Source of the DNA: Rotaria socialis
Taxonomy: Eukaryota; Rotifera; Eurotatoria; Philodinida; Philodinidae
DNA length: 64,000 nucleotides
Direction of reading: 5' to 3'
Assembly: GCA_905331475.1 (NCBI GenBank)
Contig: CAJNYU010001979.1
Location: 1-64,000 of the forward strand
Both the position numbers and the translations under genes were made by a program. Below the pieces are notes generated by a model that saw nothing but the letters and a program-made list of their open reading frames with translations, ran no database searches and had not been told where the DNA came from. This document shows positions 47,498 to 61,500 of this stretch, piece by piece (position 1 is the stretch's first letter; every line of letters starts with the position of its first letter).

Positions 47498-49495
47498 ATG
47501 CAGCTTCAAACAAAATTAATTATTCTTGACACCTTTGATGGTGCATCATATCCTTATACCACAATGGAATTTAATGACAAAACAAAAATGAAAGATATTG
47601 CAAATTTTGTTTTAGCAAAATCTAACCATTTTACGCTTCCAATGGGTATTCAAATTCGAGATAAACGAGTTGGTTTTGTCATTTTGGATGATGACTATTT
47701 GAAAGAATTTAATCCTTTCAATCCAACCGCAATCAATTCAGCAACAGAATATGTCGAAGTACAAGTCACCTTACGAAGTGAGTTAAGTTCTTCTCTATGA
47801 TTTTGAATTATTTTTTTCTTCTATAGGCCATGTTCCTAATTCAAATGCTGATCAAGAAGTCAGGCATTCTGAAGATGGTATGTCTGCATGCGAATAGATG
47901 TGCATCCTAATCCATCATTTGATCTTTTAGCTGTAGACATTAACGTCCAGGACAATGCACGTGTACAACCAGTTCGCGAATCACTGCCGGTTCCAGAATC
48001 ACTGGCACCCCCTTCAGTTCGATTATCAAATGATTCGAAAATGGGTTTTCCTTCGCGTCATAATGTCAACCAGTCCCAACGTAATCAATATTCTAGTGAT
48101 CGTAAACTTGTTATGATACAGGGCAAAAAAAGTCCAAGCTGTAGAAACCGCGTATTGCCTCGCTTTAGAGTAAGAATCTTTTTAAATTGAACATCTTTGA
48201 AGTTCACCCGTATAATTGTTTTTATGGATAGATTTGGCACGATGAAATTAAAAACATACTACCTGGTACTACCTGGAATTTACTTGTTTATATTGTACTG
48301 GATGTGCGAAAATCAGGAAAACGCACGCTCTACTATCATCCAATACGAACTTTTGTTAATGGAGATAATGTAAACAAACGATTGGACCATTATGAAATAC
48401 CTATTGGGAACAAGGATTGGGCAAGCGCGCAAGGGACAGAGTAAATCAAATTTATTATTTCTGAATTGCACTTTGTGCTTTTATTATTCGTAGGCTCGAA
48501 TTGATAGTTTTGACGATGAAAGAAGCAAAATTATATTATTTTGAACCCGTACGTGTTTTATGCGAACTCGAAGACAACAATAACAGCAGATCGTCAGTTG
48601 ATGACAATGAATCATGTCATTTTGCTCTTGTTCTTAAAAGAAATGATCTTATCCAATGGGAGACTTTGGTGCTATCGAATCAAATGGATTTTCCAGGTAA
48701 GAATCATTGCCTTGATTATAAATATACAACATATTTTTCTTCGATATTTAGAGAGACCAAAGAAAAAGATCGAAACTATTAGTTCGAATCATGTAACCGA
48801 AACGATACCGATTGCATCGATAGAAAATCAACCCCGGAAACGTCGTATGTGATTTTAAAATTTTTTTTGAACATGACTAAAGCAGCATATTTTAGGAAAT
48901 AATTCGAATAAAAAACCAACAACGACGAAAAATCCAAAACTACAAGATCGTTCCCCAATAATGGATTCATCGAGAAACGATAACATTTCTCGTGTGCATG
49001 ACAGCCAGGTTCTGCCTGTGTGCTATAGCACTAATCCATCGATGAATATGTTACCTCCATCGGTGTTCAATATTTTAGTAAGTTGTGAGAAATATTTTTA
49101 GTATTCTTATGAAAAATATATAGCTGTTTACAAGCATGAAACGATTTCATCTTTTGATTTAATGTTGTAATTTGTCAAGAATGAACATTTTTTTATTTCT
49201 TTCAATTCATAACATCTGATATTTATTGATTTCTCTGTTTCAGGCTGATACTCAATCGATTCTAAACCCAAGTTTATTTGAAAGTTTAGTGAATGTGAAT
49301 AATGGTCAGTTTGATACTGTTACTGATAACTGTCCTACGATGAACCATCTCATACAATGTGATGAACCTCTTGGGCCAAGTGCTACTAACTATGACACGC
49401 CGACCGATAGTTACCCTGATGGTATTCAACCTTTGCTCTCAAATGTGGACTTTGATAATCTTGATTTTGATTTTCTTGATAATACGGACCTTTGA
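47498..49495 (+). CDS. Orphan 502-residue protein, transcription-regulator-like (8 exons)
   Basis: Exons 47498-47777, 47827-47877, 47931-48169, 48232-48440, 48494-48696, 48752-48844, 48896-49077 and 49244-49495 join in frame to 502 residues. Residues 1-93 form a compact alpha/beta-looking region (KLIILDTFDGASYPYTTMEF and GFVILDDDYLKEFNPFNP) that could be a ubiquitin-like or PB1-like fold. A linker follows, then a beta-rich central region (WNLLVYIVLDVRKSGKRTLY, ELELIVLTMKEAKLYYFEPV). Next are basic clusters (RPKKKIE, RKRRNNSNKK) that look like nuclear localisation signals. The end is acidic and aromatic (NVDFDNLDFDFLDNTDL), like an activation domain. The central strand order loosely recalls Rel-type beta-sandwiches, but no signature motif is present and I do not claim that family. 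Function unknown; the nuclear role is inferred from composition. Confidence 0.75.
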
Positions 49496-52400
49496 CGGAC
49501 TGGTTTACAAAACCTAGAAAAACTTTTGTTAATGAAAATTGTCAAATCCTTATCAAATATAATTTTCTTTTCTTTGATTACGATGAAATATCATTTTAAA
49601 AATATTAAAGTTTAAAACAAAACTATAATCATAAACACAGAAAAGGCCTTCATAAGTAGATATTTGTGTTATTTTTTTTTTCAAAGAAATTGTTATTGTT
49701 ACATTTTCTCTTGTGTACTCTGATTATTCTTCCATAAATAAGGAGATATGTTCAAAATTACGGAAATTTTCATTGTCTTCAAGACCATATAAAGCCAAAT
49801 AAAAGTGTTTTCGGAAGTTTTGGAAATTATTAAATTTTTGTAATAACAGAGATTTCGCAGATATCAGGTCCAAAATTTCTGAATTTTGTGTAATTTTATT
49901 TTTTGGACATCTGAACACTGCTGTTATTCTCTGATATGAATATTTAAATGAAGAAAAACAAACAGATTCTTAGTTGCATAATTAAAATGAATAGTCGAAT
50001 GATTTGTGACTGCGATAGTTAACGATAAAAATAAAGACCAGATGGGTCCCATTGACGATCATGTTTTACTAACTTATTTTGTCTTTTCATGTATGGAATT
50101 AATTATCTTGTGATTTTTCTTTACAAATCGAGACACGCTGGTATTCAGCCTTGTCTTCTATGCTTACATACATCTTATGACATTGCCTTATTCAAAGATA
50201 ATGAAATAAAAAATGAGTGTTACTATTGTGTTAATTCATACAAAAGAGTGGCGTCATTGCTATTACCTTTGAAAGCCTAAGGCATTCGTAGATCTACGAT
50301 GAATAATGGATTCAATTTAATCAAGAAAAAAGAATGCCTTAGACGATCAAATCTCAGTAAAAGAATTGCCGCTAATAAATAAAGTAACACACTCAGACAC
50401 AAAGATTATGAAATATAGCTGAGACAAAATTTAATCGAGCTTAGCATTTTCATTCACAAGAAAAATCTCCATGGCTACTTTTTGTTGTGTCTATGTTTTT
50501 CATAATCATTTTATCGCTCGTGGTTATCTCCGAGTTAGACGACTATAGCATGTCTAATCTGGAAAATTATCTTTGGAAAAACGAGTATTTCATAATACAG
50601 TTGTCGTCTTGTCTATGTTTCTATTTTAATTCCTATTTGTCTATTGTGCCATCTAACATGTCTATGTAACTTTGCTTTCAGAAGAAAAAATTCTTACGTA
50701 AACAGCTTATTCGTTCAACTAAGTTGTACACTAGCAAGATTATGTTTATCCTAATCACAATTTCTATTATGAAAGAAATAATTGCACATGTTCGTACAGC
50801 TCACGAATGACAGGAAAGAATAATGTCTCCATGTCTTGTTATAATCTAAGATATGCTAAATTAACTTCATCAATCAAAAGAAAAAAAAAGTGTTTAGTTC
50901 TTATGTAAGAATAATCTGAAGTCAGTAGTAATTAATAAGCGTAGACCACTATTGTTTTATGTTCATATCCCATGGCCTCTTTTTTTTGTGAGCCTGCTAA
51001 TCGACGACTTCATCATTTTCCGTTTCTATTGTAATTAACAAGCAATACTATTCTTTATAATTGTTATTCTATTGATCAAATACGTCAAATCAATAATTGG
51101 TTTTCAGTCGAACAATCGTTATTATAGATGCGAAATTCGATACTTCAGTAATCATTGACTTATCTTGAATATTTATCAAAACACCTTCGAGACGGACTTC
51201 ATTGACGGAAAATTTTATGTCATTTCAGACAAGATTCAGTTATGTCGAGGCATTTTGTTTCGCAACCATCCTCCTAGTGTTTTTCATGAACGTAATTCTA
51301 TCGTTTGGAATGATTAATCTTTTTGTTCGCCTTGATCATGCACGATTGCATGATGTTTACTTGCAATCTGTAAATAACTTTTGCCAAAATAAAAATTGCA
51401 ACCCGACTATTATCGTTTTCGCGCACATCGACTTCTTACGAGTAGTAATTCTTAGCATTCCATATATATGATCTATAGACTTTTTTTGCTTGATAAACGA
51501 TCATCGCTAATAGCCCATTCCGAAATCTGTGAGGACGTTTGTTTGCTTGTTTTTCTGATCATCTCAACTGATAGTCATCACGGTCAGCAACAATACTAGT
51601 AAACGTGGCGTTTGTTAATTAATGAACGTTTCTTCTATCATAGCCTGAAGATGAATGGCTATTAGTAGACAATGACTAGTATGTATAACTATTTATTCTT
51701 AGAAGATAAATATAAGACATGCTGACGAATGATATCTCTTACATGTATACATATAAAATCAGTCATTAACACAGTGAATCTTGGCTTTTACAAGACCAAT
51801 CTCAAATAAATTATGTGATGATTGATTGACTTCAGTTGAATACGACCGAATTCACTGTCATCAATATCATTTCATGTTGCATAAAAGAATAGAAAAAGAA
51901 ACTGAAGAATTGATTTACATCATACAACTTCAGTAGGCATCGATGCCACTATATGATCATCAATTGTTTAATAAGTGCAAAATAAGATATTGATTGATTT
52001 TGTCTTGAAACGATCTATCTTTTCCGCCATTCATTCTTAGTTAATCAAATTCATCTTCTTCTTTTTTCAGTAGTCTAGTGATGGATCGCACTGTTGTTCC
52101 TAGTTCGTATTCTTCCGAATACATGCAGCACGATTATCACATTAACACACAGATGGAGAAGATTTACATCTCATGGGAGTGTTGCGTCTTAGTCTTCTCT
52201 TCTTTATAGCTAAGCACAAACACACACACACACACACAATCGTAATACTGTTCATTGTCTGCAATCTGCGAGTTCATATATGTATACGCTCTACTTTTTT
52301 CTCATTTAATAACTACCCATATGCATATATTGATATGGCAGTGAGACGTTTAACGAACTATACAGTAAGTATAACAAACGGAAATTAAATTTGGTCAATG

Positions 52401-53184
52401 TTCGGTAGAACTTCAAACGAATGATCACATACATTTACTTTAGTACAAATATTGATCTTTTGTTTCTAGGCTATAAGACTAACTAGTTACTACTATTGCT
52501 ATATATATTCATTCAGCCCAAAGGAATACACGAGAATGTGAATGTATATGCCTCGTATATGCAAATTGACTTTACTACAAAGAATAGAATACAAAAAAGA
52601 GAAGAATCTTGACTTTCACTTGTTCGTCGGTGTTATGTCGTTAGATCCGGTTAGCTCATTGGGTAAGAATAGTTCAACGGAAATTACGAGTTGTAATGAT
52701 TACGTCATAGCAACTAGAAAAGTTAAGTGTTTAAAAAGAAAATGACATGATAATTTCTTTTTTTTGTGTTCCATCAAACTCAATATGCGAAACGAAAGTT
52801 TGCTAATGTAAAAGAGAGAAAAAAACATGTAATCAAATTTATTAGCTCAACGAGACTACCCAGCCGTTAGCCGATCAGTATAGATTATTTCATTGAATAT
52901 AGCAATCATTATCCCCGCTGTTTCTGTCCCGCTTTTTATCAATCATCATTTAGAGAGAAGAGAAAGGCGGAGCGCACACTTATTAAATTAGAGAAGACAT
53001 TTTCTATTGTCTATGTGATGCTCATCATCGTTAGTTGATTTCAATGCAAATTTATCATTATTTAAATTATTTCGTCATGTGTGTATCTGTGGTGAAAGTG
53101 AAAGGATCCTTTGTTCCGATCAATTGTCTAGAACAATATTCGAGATTGTTAACAGTCAAAGTTTAGATAGCGGCACAGTTCGAA

Positions 53185-53225
<41 letters not shown>

Positions 53226-55313
53226 AAAAATGAGCATGAGACAGCTGCAGATAGACATTGACACATAATCATATATGTATATATATATATAGCCTGAAGG
53301 GTTCGTTGAAGATACTCGACACAGGAAATGATAGTGTTTTAATCAATATCTTTCGCATTTTTGATTAACTTGATCTTTTTCTCTCTTTCTACACGTTATT
53401 ATTTCCCCTTCATTGACAAAAAAAAGTAAGGCATTGAAGCAAAAAATGACACGATGACGTCAGTTATTGTTCATTAACTAAGTGTTACAACTCGATAAAG
53501 ATTATACCGAGTAAGTAGTATTAGTCAAAGGCGAGTAACTTCTATGTACTGGCAATAGTAATCGCTTTCACAAAAGAAAAACGAGCGTCCGCTGACGATC
53601 GTGGATGCCACTGTTCAACGTCACTCTTATGTATGCATAAAGATAAACGCTTAAATCGTATATGTATGTCTATATGTGTATGTTTGAAAATCGATCATAT
53701 TTCGCATGAGACGACATCGTCTGTTCAAATAAACTATCTTGCTATATATGCAAAGCGAAAGTCCCCACATCGCACACGCTCTTTGCCTGATTGGCATTCT
53801 TTACATTCACTCGGTCATTCGCTTCGTTCTCTTGTTCTTGTTCTTCTCTCCTCATCGATGGTCAATTTTGAGAAGTGTAATGAAATGAAAATAGTAGAGA
53901 GAAGAAAAAATAAAAAGGAGAGAGAGAGAGAGAATGTGTCAGTCGCCATCATCACAGCAGTATGCGTGTATGAACAAGTCAAACGATAAACGACGACGAC
54001 GACGACGACATGTTGTGAAGGTAAGAAGGCGACTCATGATTATCATCTCATTGACAAGAAGTCACAGCTGGAGTATGAAAGTATTTTAAGGGTAACACAA
54101 AGATATTTGCCGCTGGCTTCAAAAAATATGGTGAAAAAGAAAGAAAATTGAAATTCAGAATATTTTCATATCTAATCAAAGCTGTTTCCCATTCCGCTTT
54201 TGATCTTTTCACAAGTAAGCAATCTCTTTTTCATGATATCTACTGTTGGTGCCACTATCATCATCACCACCACCACCACCAAAACGAATCTCTATTTAAA
54301 AATCGATCAATTATATTTTTATGCTTTAACTTCTTTCTTCTTCACTGATCATCCATATTCATATTATTGTTCACAAAAAATGCTAAACAATGTTCGAACA
54401 AGTCATGTTCATGTATTCGTAATTTGTATAAAGGTCGTTTGCTTTCATTTTGATTATCTCTCTTTCATTGATTTGCCTTGGGAATGCGCGGCACACTACA
54501 TCTTTTATTCTCTTTTTCTCTTTTTCTTCTTCTCTTCTGCTCTCTGTGGAACAATGGAGGTTTGCTATTTGATACTCATTCGGGAGGTACAGCCTAAAAG
54601 AATAACATTATGAGTAGAAACATGAAAAACATAATGATTGACCGCACAGCTGCAGCTTGAGGGTCAACTGGAAAATCGTCATGAGTCAATCAGCAGTTCG
54701 TTTTATCTTTTTTTTTTAATTTCTTTCTAATAGAACTGCAGCCAAGAGTTAATGGATAATGATGATAGTATTATTCGAAGGCGAGAGAGATGATAGACTA
54801 GGATAAAAGAATATAGTTTTATGCACATACAAATTATAATCTGCTGTCGAGCGGATGTAGATAGTAGCCGTAGTAGAGATATGCAATTACTTATTACCAG
54901 TTAACCTTCGTACACACGGATGCATATAAGATGAATGATCGATGAGTTTGAGGGACAAACCAATTTTCTTTCGTATGATTCAAAATGCGAGTATGAATAT
55001 ATATATATAGAGAGAGAAAGAGAAGAAGAAAAAAATTGCATTCAACGACCTTTTTCATCTCTGATCTTGAGTATAAAAGTGTGAAGTAAATAGGCGGAGT
55101 TTGTTTCTATTTCAATATATTGAACATCTCATCTTTCAAATAAACGTACAATAGACACAGCAGGATATGTACGTGAGAAAACACTCTTTCTGATAAGGAT
55201 CATCATGTTACATTAAATTACTCTTGTCATGCACATTATATACCGCCATAAAAAAAGAAGAGCGCATTTCGCGAATTTTTAAGCTATTCACCGGGCATGT
55301 TTTTCTATTCTAG
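49496..55313. other. Large gene-poor interval with microsatellites
   Basis: About 5.8 kb with no supported gene. Open frames of 60-140 codons occur (for example 51202-51471 and 54200-54613) but are hydrophobic or low in complexity and lack domains or splice partners. It holds an (AC)n tract near 52212-52238, the GA tract listed separately, a (CAC)n-rich patch near 54262-54282 and an AT/AG tract near 54996-55015. The last bases include TTCTATTCTAG before the next start codon, so a non-coding exon of the lectin gene is probably here. Confidence 0.5.
53188..53219 (+). repeat. (GA)16 microsatellite
   Basis: Sixteen GA units; the longest simple repeat in the window. Confidence 0.95.
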
Positions 55314-57750
55314 ATGATTGTTATCAAATTATTTTTCTTTTACATTTTTTTATTTCAATTTCAAATCAAACACATTCATAGCGAAACAGTTCATGGTTGT
55401 ACATTAAATAATAATAACAATAACCGGCGATTGTTAACAACGAATAAAACAGCTGTCACACTTTCTTGTGCCAACAACGGTTATATTCTTGTGCGAACTT
55501 TAACATTCGGTGTACATAAAACAGCATCATCATCGTGTTCGTTTCAGCCAGGTGATTGTACCACGCGTACGACCTATATTGGTATGGAATGCAATGGACT
55601 TCAAAAATGTAATCTTGATTTAAATCCGCAATATTTACATATATGTAAGTGAAAGAAAAACAATCAATCACTTCCATGTTTCGCTCTCTCTCTATATATT
55701 CTACGCTATTGAGTACTTCCGTTGTTCATTGTTTTTTAAAGTGAACGAGAGAAGTGCATAGAACAATATTAATTTTTTGTTTGCTAAGCTGTACAAATGT
55801 TCAATTTGCACCGATATACGATGTACTAAGTGCTGTTATTATGAGAAGCCTTTAGAAAAAAAAAATTTCTTGTACACTATTGCTGAGATTTATAAGAATA
55901 ATATATAACATGAGATTTATGTACGTATATGATTAAATCGAAAGAAAAAGAAGATCCACAAATGCTCATAAACATTTTTATTGTGAGCCAGAGAAGCGAA
56001 TAAATGGATATTTTGTGAACCGATTCCTAGTTGAATGTTGTTGTTCGATTATATTATTGAAAGTCAGTTCTGTTTCGATTGAATTACACAATATGGAACA
56101 TAGAACTTTGCCCGGTTCACGCATGCTTTAGCGATGTATAACTGCAGCGTACTGATAATATCCGTCACTGAAATCTAATTATTAACGTTAATCAAGCCCA
56201 TTGAGTCCTTGTCAATAAAGCAGAACGTTCTTATCTACATTGAATTGTTCAATATTTTGGACACAAACAACATATTGAAACCGTTAGTCTGATTCCTATC
56301 TTAACAGTACGATTTTATCCTGTGCGTGTATTTTGAGTTTTACTATTGAAATGTCACCGATCGTTAGATCAACAAAATTTTCTATGATACTCCACTAAAC
56401 ATAAACAGACTCTAGTTGAGATCGGCAAAAGAAAAATACTCGATTGTACGTAAATGTTATTATGTAATTATTTTTTTAGGTAGTCAATATAGTGATTATA
56501 TGGTACTTGATTATTCATGTTTGCAAGGTCAAAGTTTATCTGTGTGCGATAATAATGTAATTTTAACGTCTCCAATTGATTTAAAACATCGTTTACTTAT
56601 TCGCAGTCCAAATTATCCACATGAATATGAGAATTCTTTGAATTGCTCATGTCAAATTGAGGCGAAGAAATCGATGCTCGAATTTCTTGATTTCTACCTT
56701 GAAGAACGTGATGAAATGAATTTATGCTCACGTGATTATTTACAAATAGAAAATCGATCTTATTGCGATTCAAAAATCGAACAAAACGATAAATTATTAT
56801 CATCACCGATAGTTAATTCATCGATTCATTTAACTTTTAAAACCAATGATGTTATTACAAGAAAAGGTTTTTGGTTAATGATACATAGTGATCAATTAAT
56901 AAAAGTTTCATGCAGAAATTCATTTGATTCTCCTTTTCCTATTATGTCATCGTCGAAAGCAACAGCTCGGCCGATATCTTTACTAACGACTTCATTAGTT
57001 ACTATCACAGATTCGTCTCGTTCGCCTCTAGCACGTCGCTATACTCTTTCGTTCATTTTTGTATCAATCATTATTTTTGTTATGGTCCTTCTTTTTTTAA
57101 ATCTTCTTCTAATTGTTCTTTGTTGGAAACAACGACGATCAAAAGCAAGTATTAATTCAAAAACTAGTAGTACAAATCGACCATTTTTCTGTGCGAAACG
57201 TTTATCGACATCCTCATGTTCATCGATAACATATGGCGATACACCAGTATTTGCATCGCTTGATACTCAAAAACAGCAGACAACATCGACGACAACAGCA
57301 ACAACAGCAAGCGCTTATGAAGATCCAAATGAATTATTAACATTGCAAAGACAGCAGAAATTCGATCAAAATCAATCGGTTTACATTCAACATCGATATG
57401 AACCAAAAACATTTTGCCCAATTGTTTTACCATCGTGTCCAATCAATACTGGCTACAATCGAATGATTCGTTTTCCATCTGCACCAGCACATTGCCATTT
57501 TGATTCGTCAGCTCAAACATTTTATCCATTACATTCACATTATCAATTAGATTCGCAGCATATTTATGAAACAATACAAGATGGACAGTGTCCTTATCAA
57601 CGATTAGCAGCTACAATTCGTCGCCAACAACAGCAACAACAAAAATGTACATGTTCTTCTACACATAATGAACAAAAAGTTCCGACGACGACGACTGAAG
57701 ATCATGATAAAAATGTAAATATCAAGTTAAATCCTGAAACACTCGTTTGA
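55314..57750 (+). CDS. Type I membrane receptor: SUEL lectin + CUB + TM + ITAM-like tail (2 exons)
   Basis: Exons 55314-55644 and 56480-57750 join to 533 residues across an 835-nt intron. The start lies right after TATTCTAG, so an upstream 5'UTR exon is likely. Residues 1-23 are a signal peptide. Residues about 48-124 form a SUEL/rhamnose-binding lectin domain (TLSCANNGYI, MECNGLQKCNLDL, YMVLDYSC), with C111 created at the splice. Residues about 133-254 form a CUB domain (IRSPNYPHEYENSLNC, YLQIENRSYCD, LTFKTND, RKGFWL). Residues 299-325 are the membrane segment, followed by basic residues. The roughly 205-residue tail is Q/T/S-rich and holds Y473-ETI then, after six residues, Y483-QRL: an exact ITAM spacing. 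Other tyrosines sit in YEDP and YIQH contexts. Likely a cell-surface carbohydrate receptor signalling through SH2 proteins; ligand unknown. Confidence 0.85.
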
Positions 57751-58581
57751 TAGAGGAAAAATGCGTCAAGATCTGATTTTTCTTGCCATGTGTTTTTAAT
57801 ATTTTTTTTTCTTTTCTTTTTTGTGCTGAATGATTAGACGATATTAAATCCGAATCACAAAATGACATGATGACATACGTATGTACGAAAATATACCGTG
57901 TTAGTTGAAAAGACCGGCGGTATACGGGCAATATTGCCGGTAACCTATGAATCTTCTGGTTCTCATTAAAACCAAACTGGAAAGATGCTTTCTCGCCTGA
58001 TTCTAATTCATTATCAATCAGAATTCCCTCTTGTGAATAAATACATAGTTTCATACAATATAATAGAACTTTAGTTTTTTCTAGAGCCATTTTCAATAAA
58101 AAGATTACCTCTGTAACGAGATTGATTTCGACTCTGTGACTAATATAGCTAACTCAGGCGCGTTGACATACCATACAGTTGCGGAAGCTGATTAATTTCC
58201 GACAATCATAATAGACCGAAAAAACCTGTTGAATAGTTTTAATGATATAAAAAAATGATGAAATGCGGCCTTCAGAAAAACGCAGATTATAGTGCACATT
58301 ATAGCGATCGGTCAACCGGAGATAGTTGTCCGTTTCGAATCACACGGAGTGATCAATAAAAGAATGGAAGCTGTTCATCGGCATGAAAGATACTATACGC
58401 AACATTCTTGAGAGAAAGATGTTGGGTTGCAGTTGTGTGCATGTTGTTTGGTCGTCATCTATCTTTACTGATATATTTTATCTTAGCAAAACGTTGCACG
58501 TCAGACTGTTTGCTTTTATTTTTTAATTTATCACTTAACCAAGACTTGCTTTGAATTTCGACTTCTTCAATCAACAGTAAG
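57751..58581. other. Spacer between the receptor and the GTPase-kinase gene
   Basis: It contains no credible gene. The bases before the next start read CTTCTTCAATCAACAG then TAAGATG, so the start may follow a 5'UTR intron. Confidence 0.5.
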
Positions 58582-61500
58582 ATGAATAATAATGAGGTTA
58601 TCAAGAATATAATTCAGTCGAACAGCACCATCAAGCAATCGACGATGGCCACAGTTTCACAATTTTTGGCTCTCCATAAAGAATTCACAGATCAAATTGA
58701 CTTGTCTTATACAAGGCTGAGCACTATCAAAGATGTGGTTGACATCTTTCTGCCTAGTGATAAAATGAAGATTCTCAATGAGTTTAAAACATTCGAAGAA
58801 GTACAATTAGCCGTTTGCGGGTATAACTCATCTGGTAAAACATCATTTCTGCATCATTTTCTTGGAAAGGGCAGCTTTTTGCCGGCTGGAAAAGGCGCTG
58901 TTACTGCGCGAATTGTCAAATTTTCCTATGCTCCAGCCGAAGAGGCTCGTCTATTGGTGCAAGGAGGTGGATTTCATTCGCCTGCCACCAAAAACCTCAT
59001 CGACCTCTCGCCATACTTCTTATCCACGAATCAAATGACAACACAGCAAAAACGAGAAAATGCGAAGGACCTGAAGGATAAGATCGCAGGTGAGTTGGCT
59101 CGTCCTAAAGATTATGGTCCATTTTCGAAAGAGTTTGCTGAATGGGCATCAGATTTTATTGAAATCTATATTCCATCGCCCGTTCTTGAACTCGGCATTA
59201 CCGTCTACGATACACCAGGTTTTCACTTTGGTGATGATCCTATACTCGTCGAGAATTTAAAAGACTTGATCAGAGCTCGACGCCCTTCTCTAATATTCCT
59301 CTATGACAATGAAACTGTATCAGAAGATTCTAAAAAATGTTTCGATGCACTCAAATTATCTATTCAAGAAATAGCTGCAGTTGGTATCTTCTTTCTTAAC
59401 ACAAAGGCTGACATTAGCACAGTGTTACGCGATGCTGGAATAGATGAATTACCTGAGCAAGAAGAAATAAATGTTCTGCTTCAAAAGGAGCGAGTTGACC
59501 GATATTCTCTTTTACGCAACGTATCGGGGATGAGCAGTGGTTTGCCTGATAAACTAAACGACTGCGATTGTTTTGATATTTTCAGTGTCGAGGGCCCTGA
59601 ACATCCGATGGAACAAACAATGAAGAAAAGCGCTATTGATCGTATTGTCACTTTTGCAGCAAAATATAATTTACAAAACACTAAACAAGTTAGTCATATC
59701 ATATTAAATACGATCACTACATTTTTTGATTTTGTTCTCGTAACCAATCGGCGATCAAAGGAAGAATGGGAAAAGCTGCAACAAGAAGCGTTTAGATGGG
59801 CCGATGACTTCTTTGAGAAATATTCTTCGCATTTAGAGAGTATCGCGGAAGACGCTCAAGTACAATTACCAATAGAATTCCGCAAGCACCGTAATGATTT
59901 CATTGAACGAGCCAAAGAGTATGCAGTACACGGTGTATGGTCCACGGGTTGTGATCCGTTGAGTAATGAATATGATCGATACCAGGAGGCCATCCATGGA
60001 AAACTATTTCTCGAAGGTCTCATTTCACAAACTGTTACAGATGAAATAGTGAAACCAACTCTCAATAAAATTGTAGAAAAAACGAGTAGTCGAATAAAAA
60101 CGGAGATCACCCAACATGGACGTTTACCAAATAAGTGTTCGAAGAATGAACTCATTATGGCAGTCTACAGAGATTTCCTCTATACTATCGGAAATATCGG
60201 CGACAAAACTTTTGATATTGTGGATATTCTGAACTACGCAGTTGGAATAATTTTTTTTCCAGTAGGCGTGGTATATTTGATTGCTGCAGCGCCTATCGTC
60301 GCTGTGTGGGCGTTATCAGGTTTTATCGCAAGAAAACTTACAAAACTAAAGCCGTCGGAGGAACTTAAAATTTTAAATAAGATCGAGCATCAGCTCATCG
60401 ATGTTGAACATAATCTAGCGACTTGTGGCGACAGAATTAAGAAAAGTGTTCAAAAGTGGCTTTCAGAAAACAAGAAGCAATTCAAACAAAAAGTTAAGAA
60501 TTATTTTAAGCTTGCCATGAAAACAATAAACCATCGAAAAGAGGCTTACATTCTCGCACGCACGTTTGCCGGCCAATTTGCACGCATTGAATGCCGCTTA
60601 AAGGCTAATATTGATTTGGCCATACATCATGGAGTAAAACCTGACATCAATATTGGAGAAGAAATCAGTCGAGGTAGCTTCTTCTCAATACATCATGCTT
60701 CTTGGGATACTGAAGAACCTCTTGTCGCCAAAATTATACTCGACCCTATTGCACATCCTGACATGGCTTATATGGAAGCACATTTTCATCGTTCTGTCAC
60801 CGATTTAAATATTGAACATGTGGTACCACTACGGTATCTCTACGAAGAAGAAAATAAGAAATTGTTTATCCTGCTCCATCGATATCCATCGAGTTTGCAT
60901 GATTATCTGCGTGATCATATGGCTGAAGTAACAATCGATAAATCTATACAGATCGTACTTGATATTACCCGTGTTGTTGCTCATATGCACAACTATGAAC
61001 TTGTTCATCGAGATATCAAAGCGCAAAATATTTTGCTCGATAACAATCTGCAAGTATTTCTGGCTGACTTTGGCACATGCCAACATGGTACAGAAAATTC
61101 GACCGTGATCGGAGCGCGTCCGTTGGCACCAGAACTCACTGTGGAGAGTAATCATGATTTCACGTACCAGGGCTCAGGTGCCGATGTTTATGCGTTAGGT
61201 GTATTGATGTACGTCGTAGCACCTAAACCGATTTACTATCCAATAACGCAACCTATTATACAAGCTCATATTGATACACTAGTCAACATTCCGAATAGTT
61301 ACATTACGTTGATGCGTCGTTGTCTCTTAACTGAAGCTAAATCGCGCCCAACAGCACATGTCGTGGTCAACGAGCTTGAGATGATCGCAGATCAGATTGC
61401 AAATTCCAAACCGTGTCTACAATGTTTCGATCGATTAAGATACGCTCGATGCTTGCCCTGTCGACATAAGACTCTATGCAACATATGTTTCAATGAAATG

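Noticed and set aside
47175..47519. 114-codon frame just upstream of the 502-residue gene
   Set aside because: Phe-rich translation of T-rich promoter DNA, overlapping the real start in another frame.
51202..51471. 89-codon hydrophobic + strand frame
   Set aside because: Membrane-like composition only, no signal for splicing, no family resemblance.
53079..53261. Frame with repeated RERERE
   Set aside because: Translation of the (GA)16 tract.
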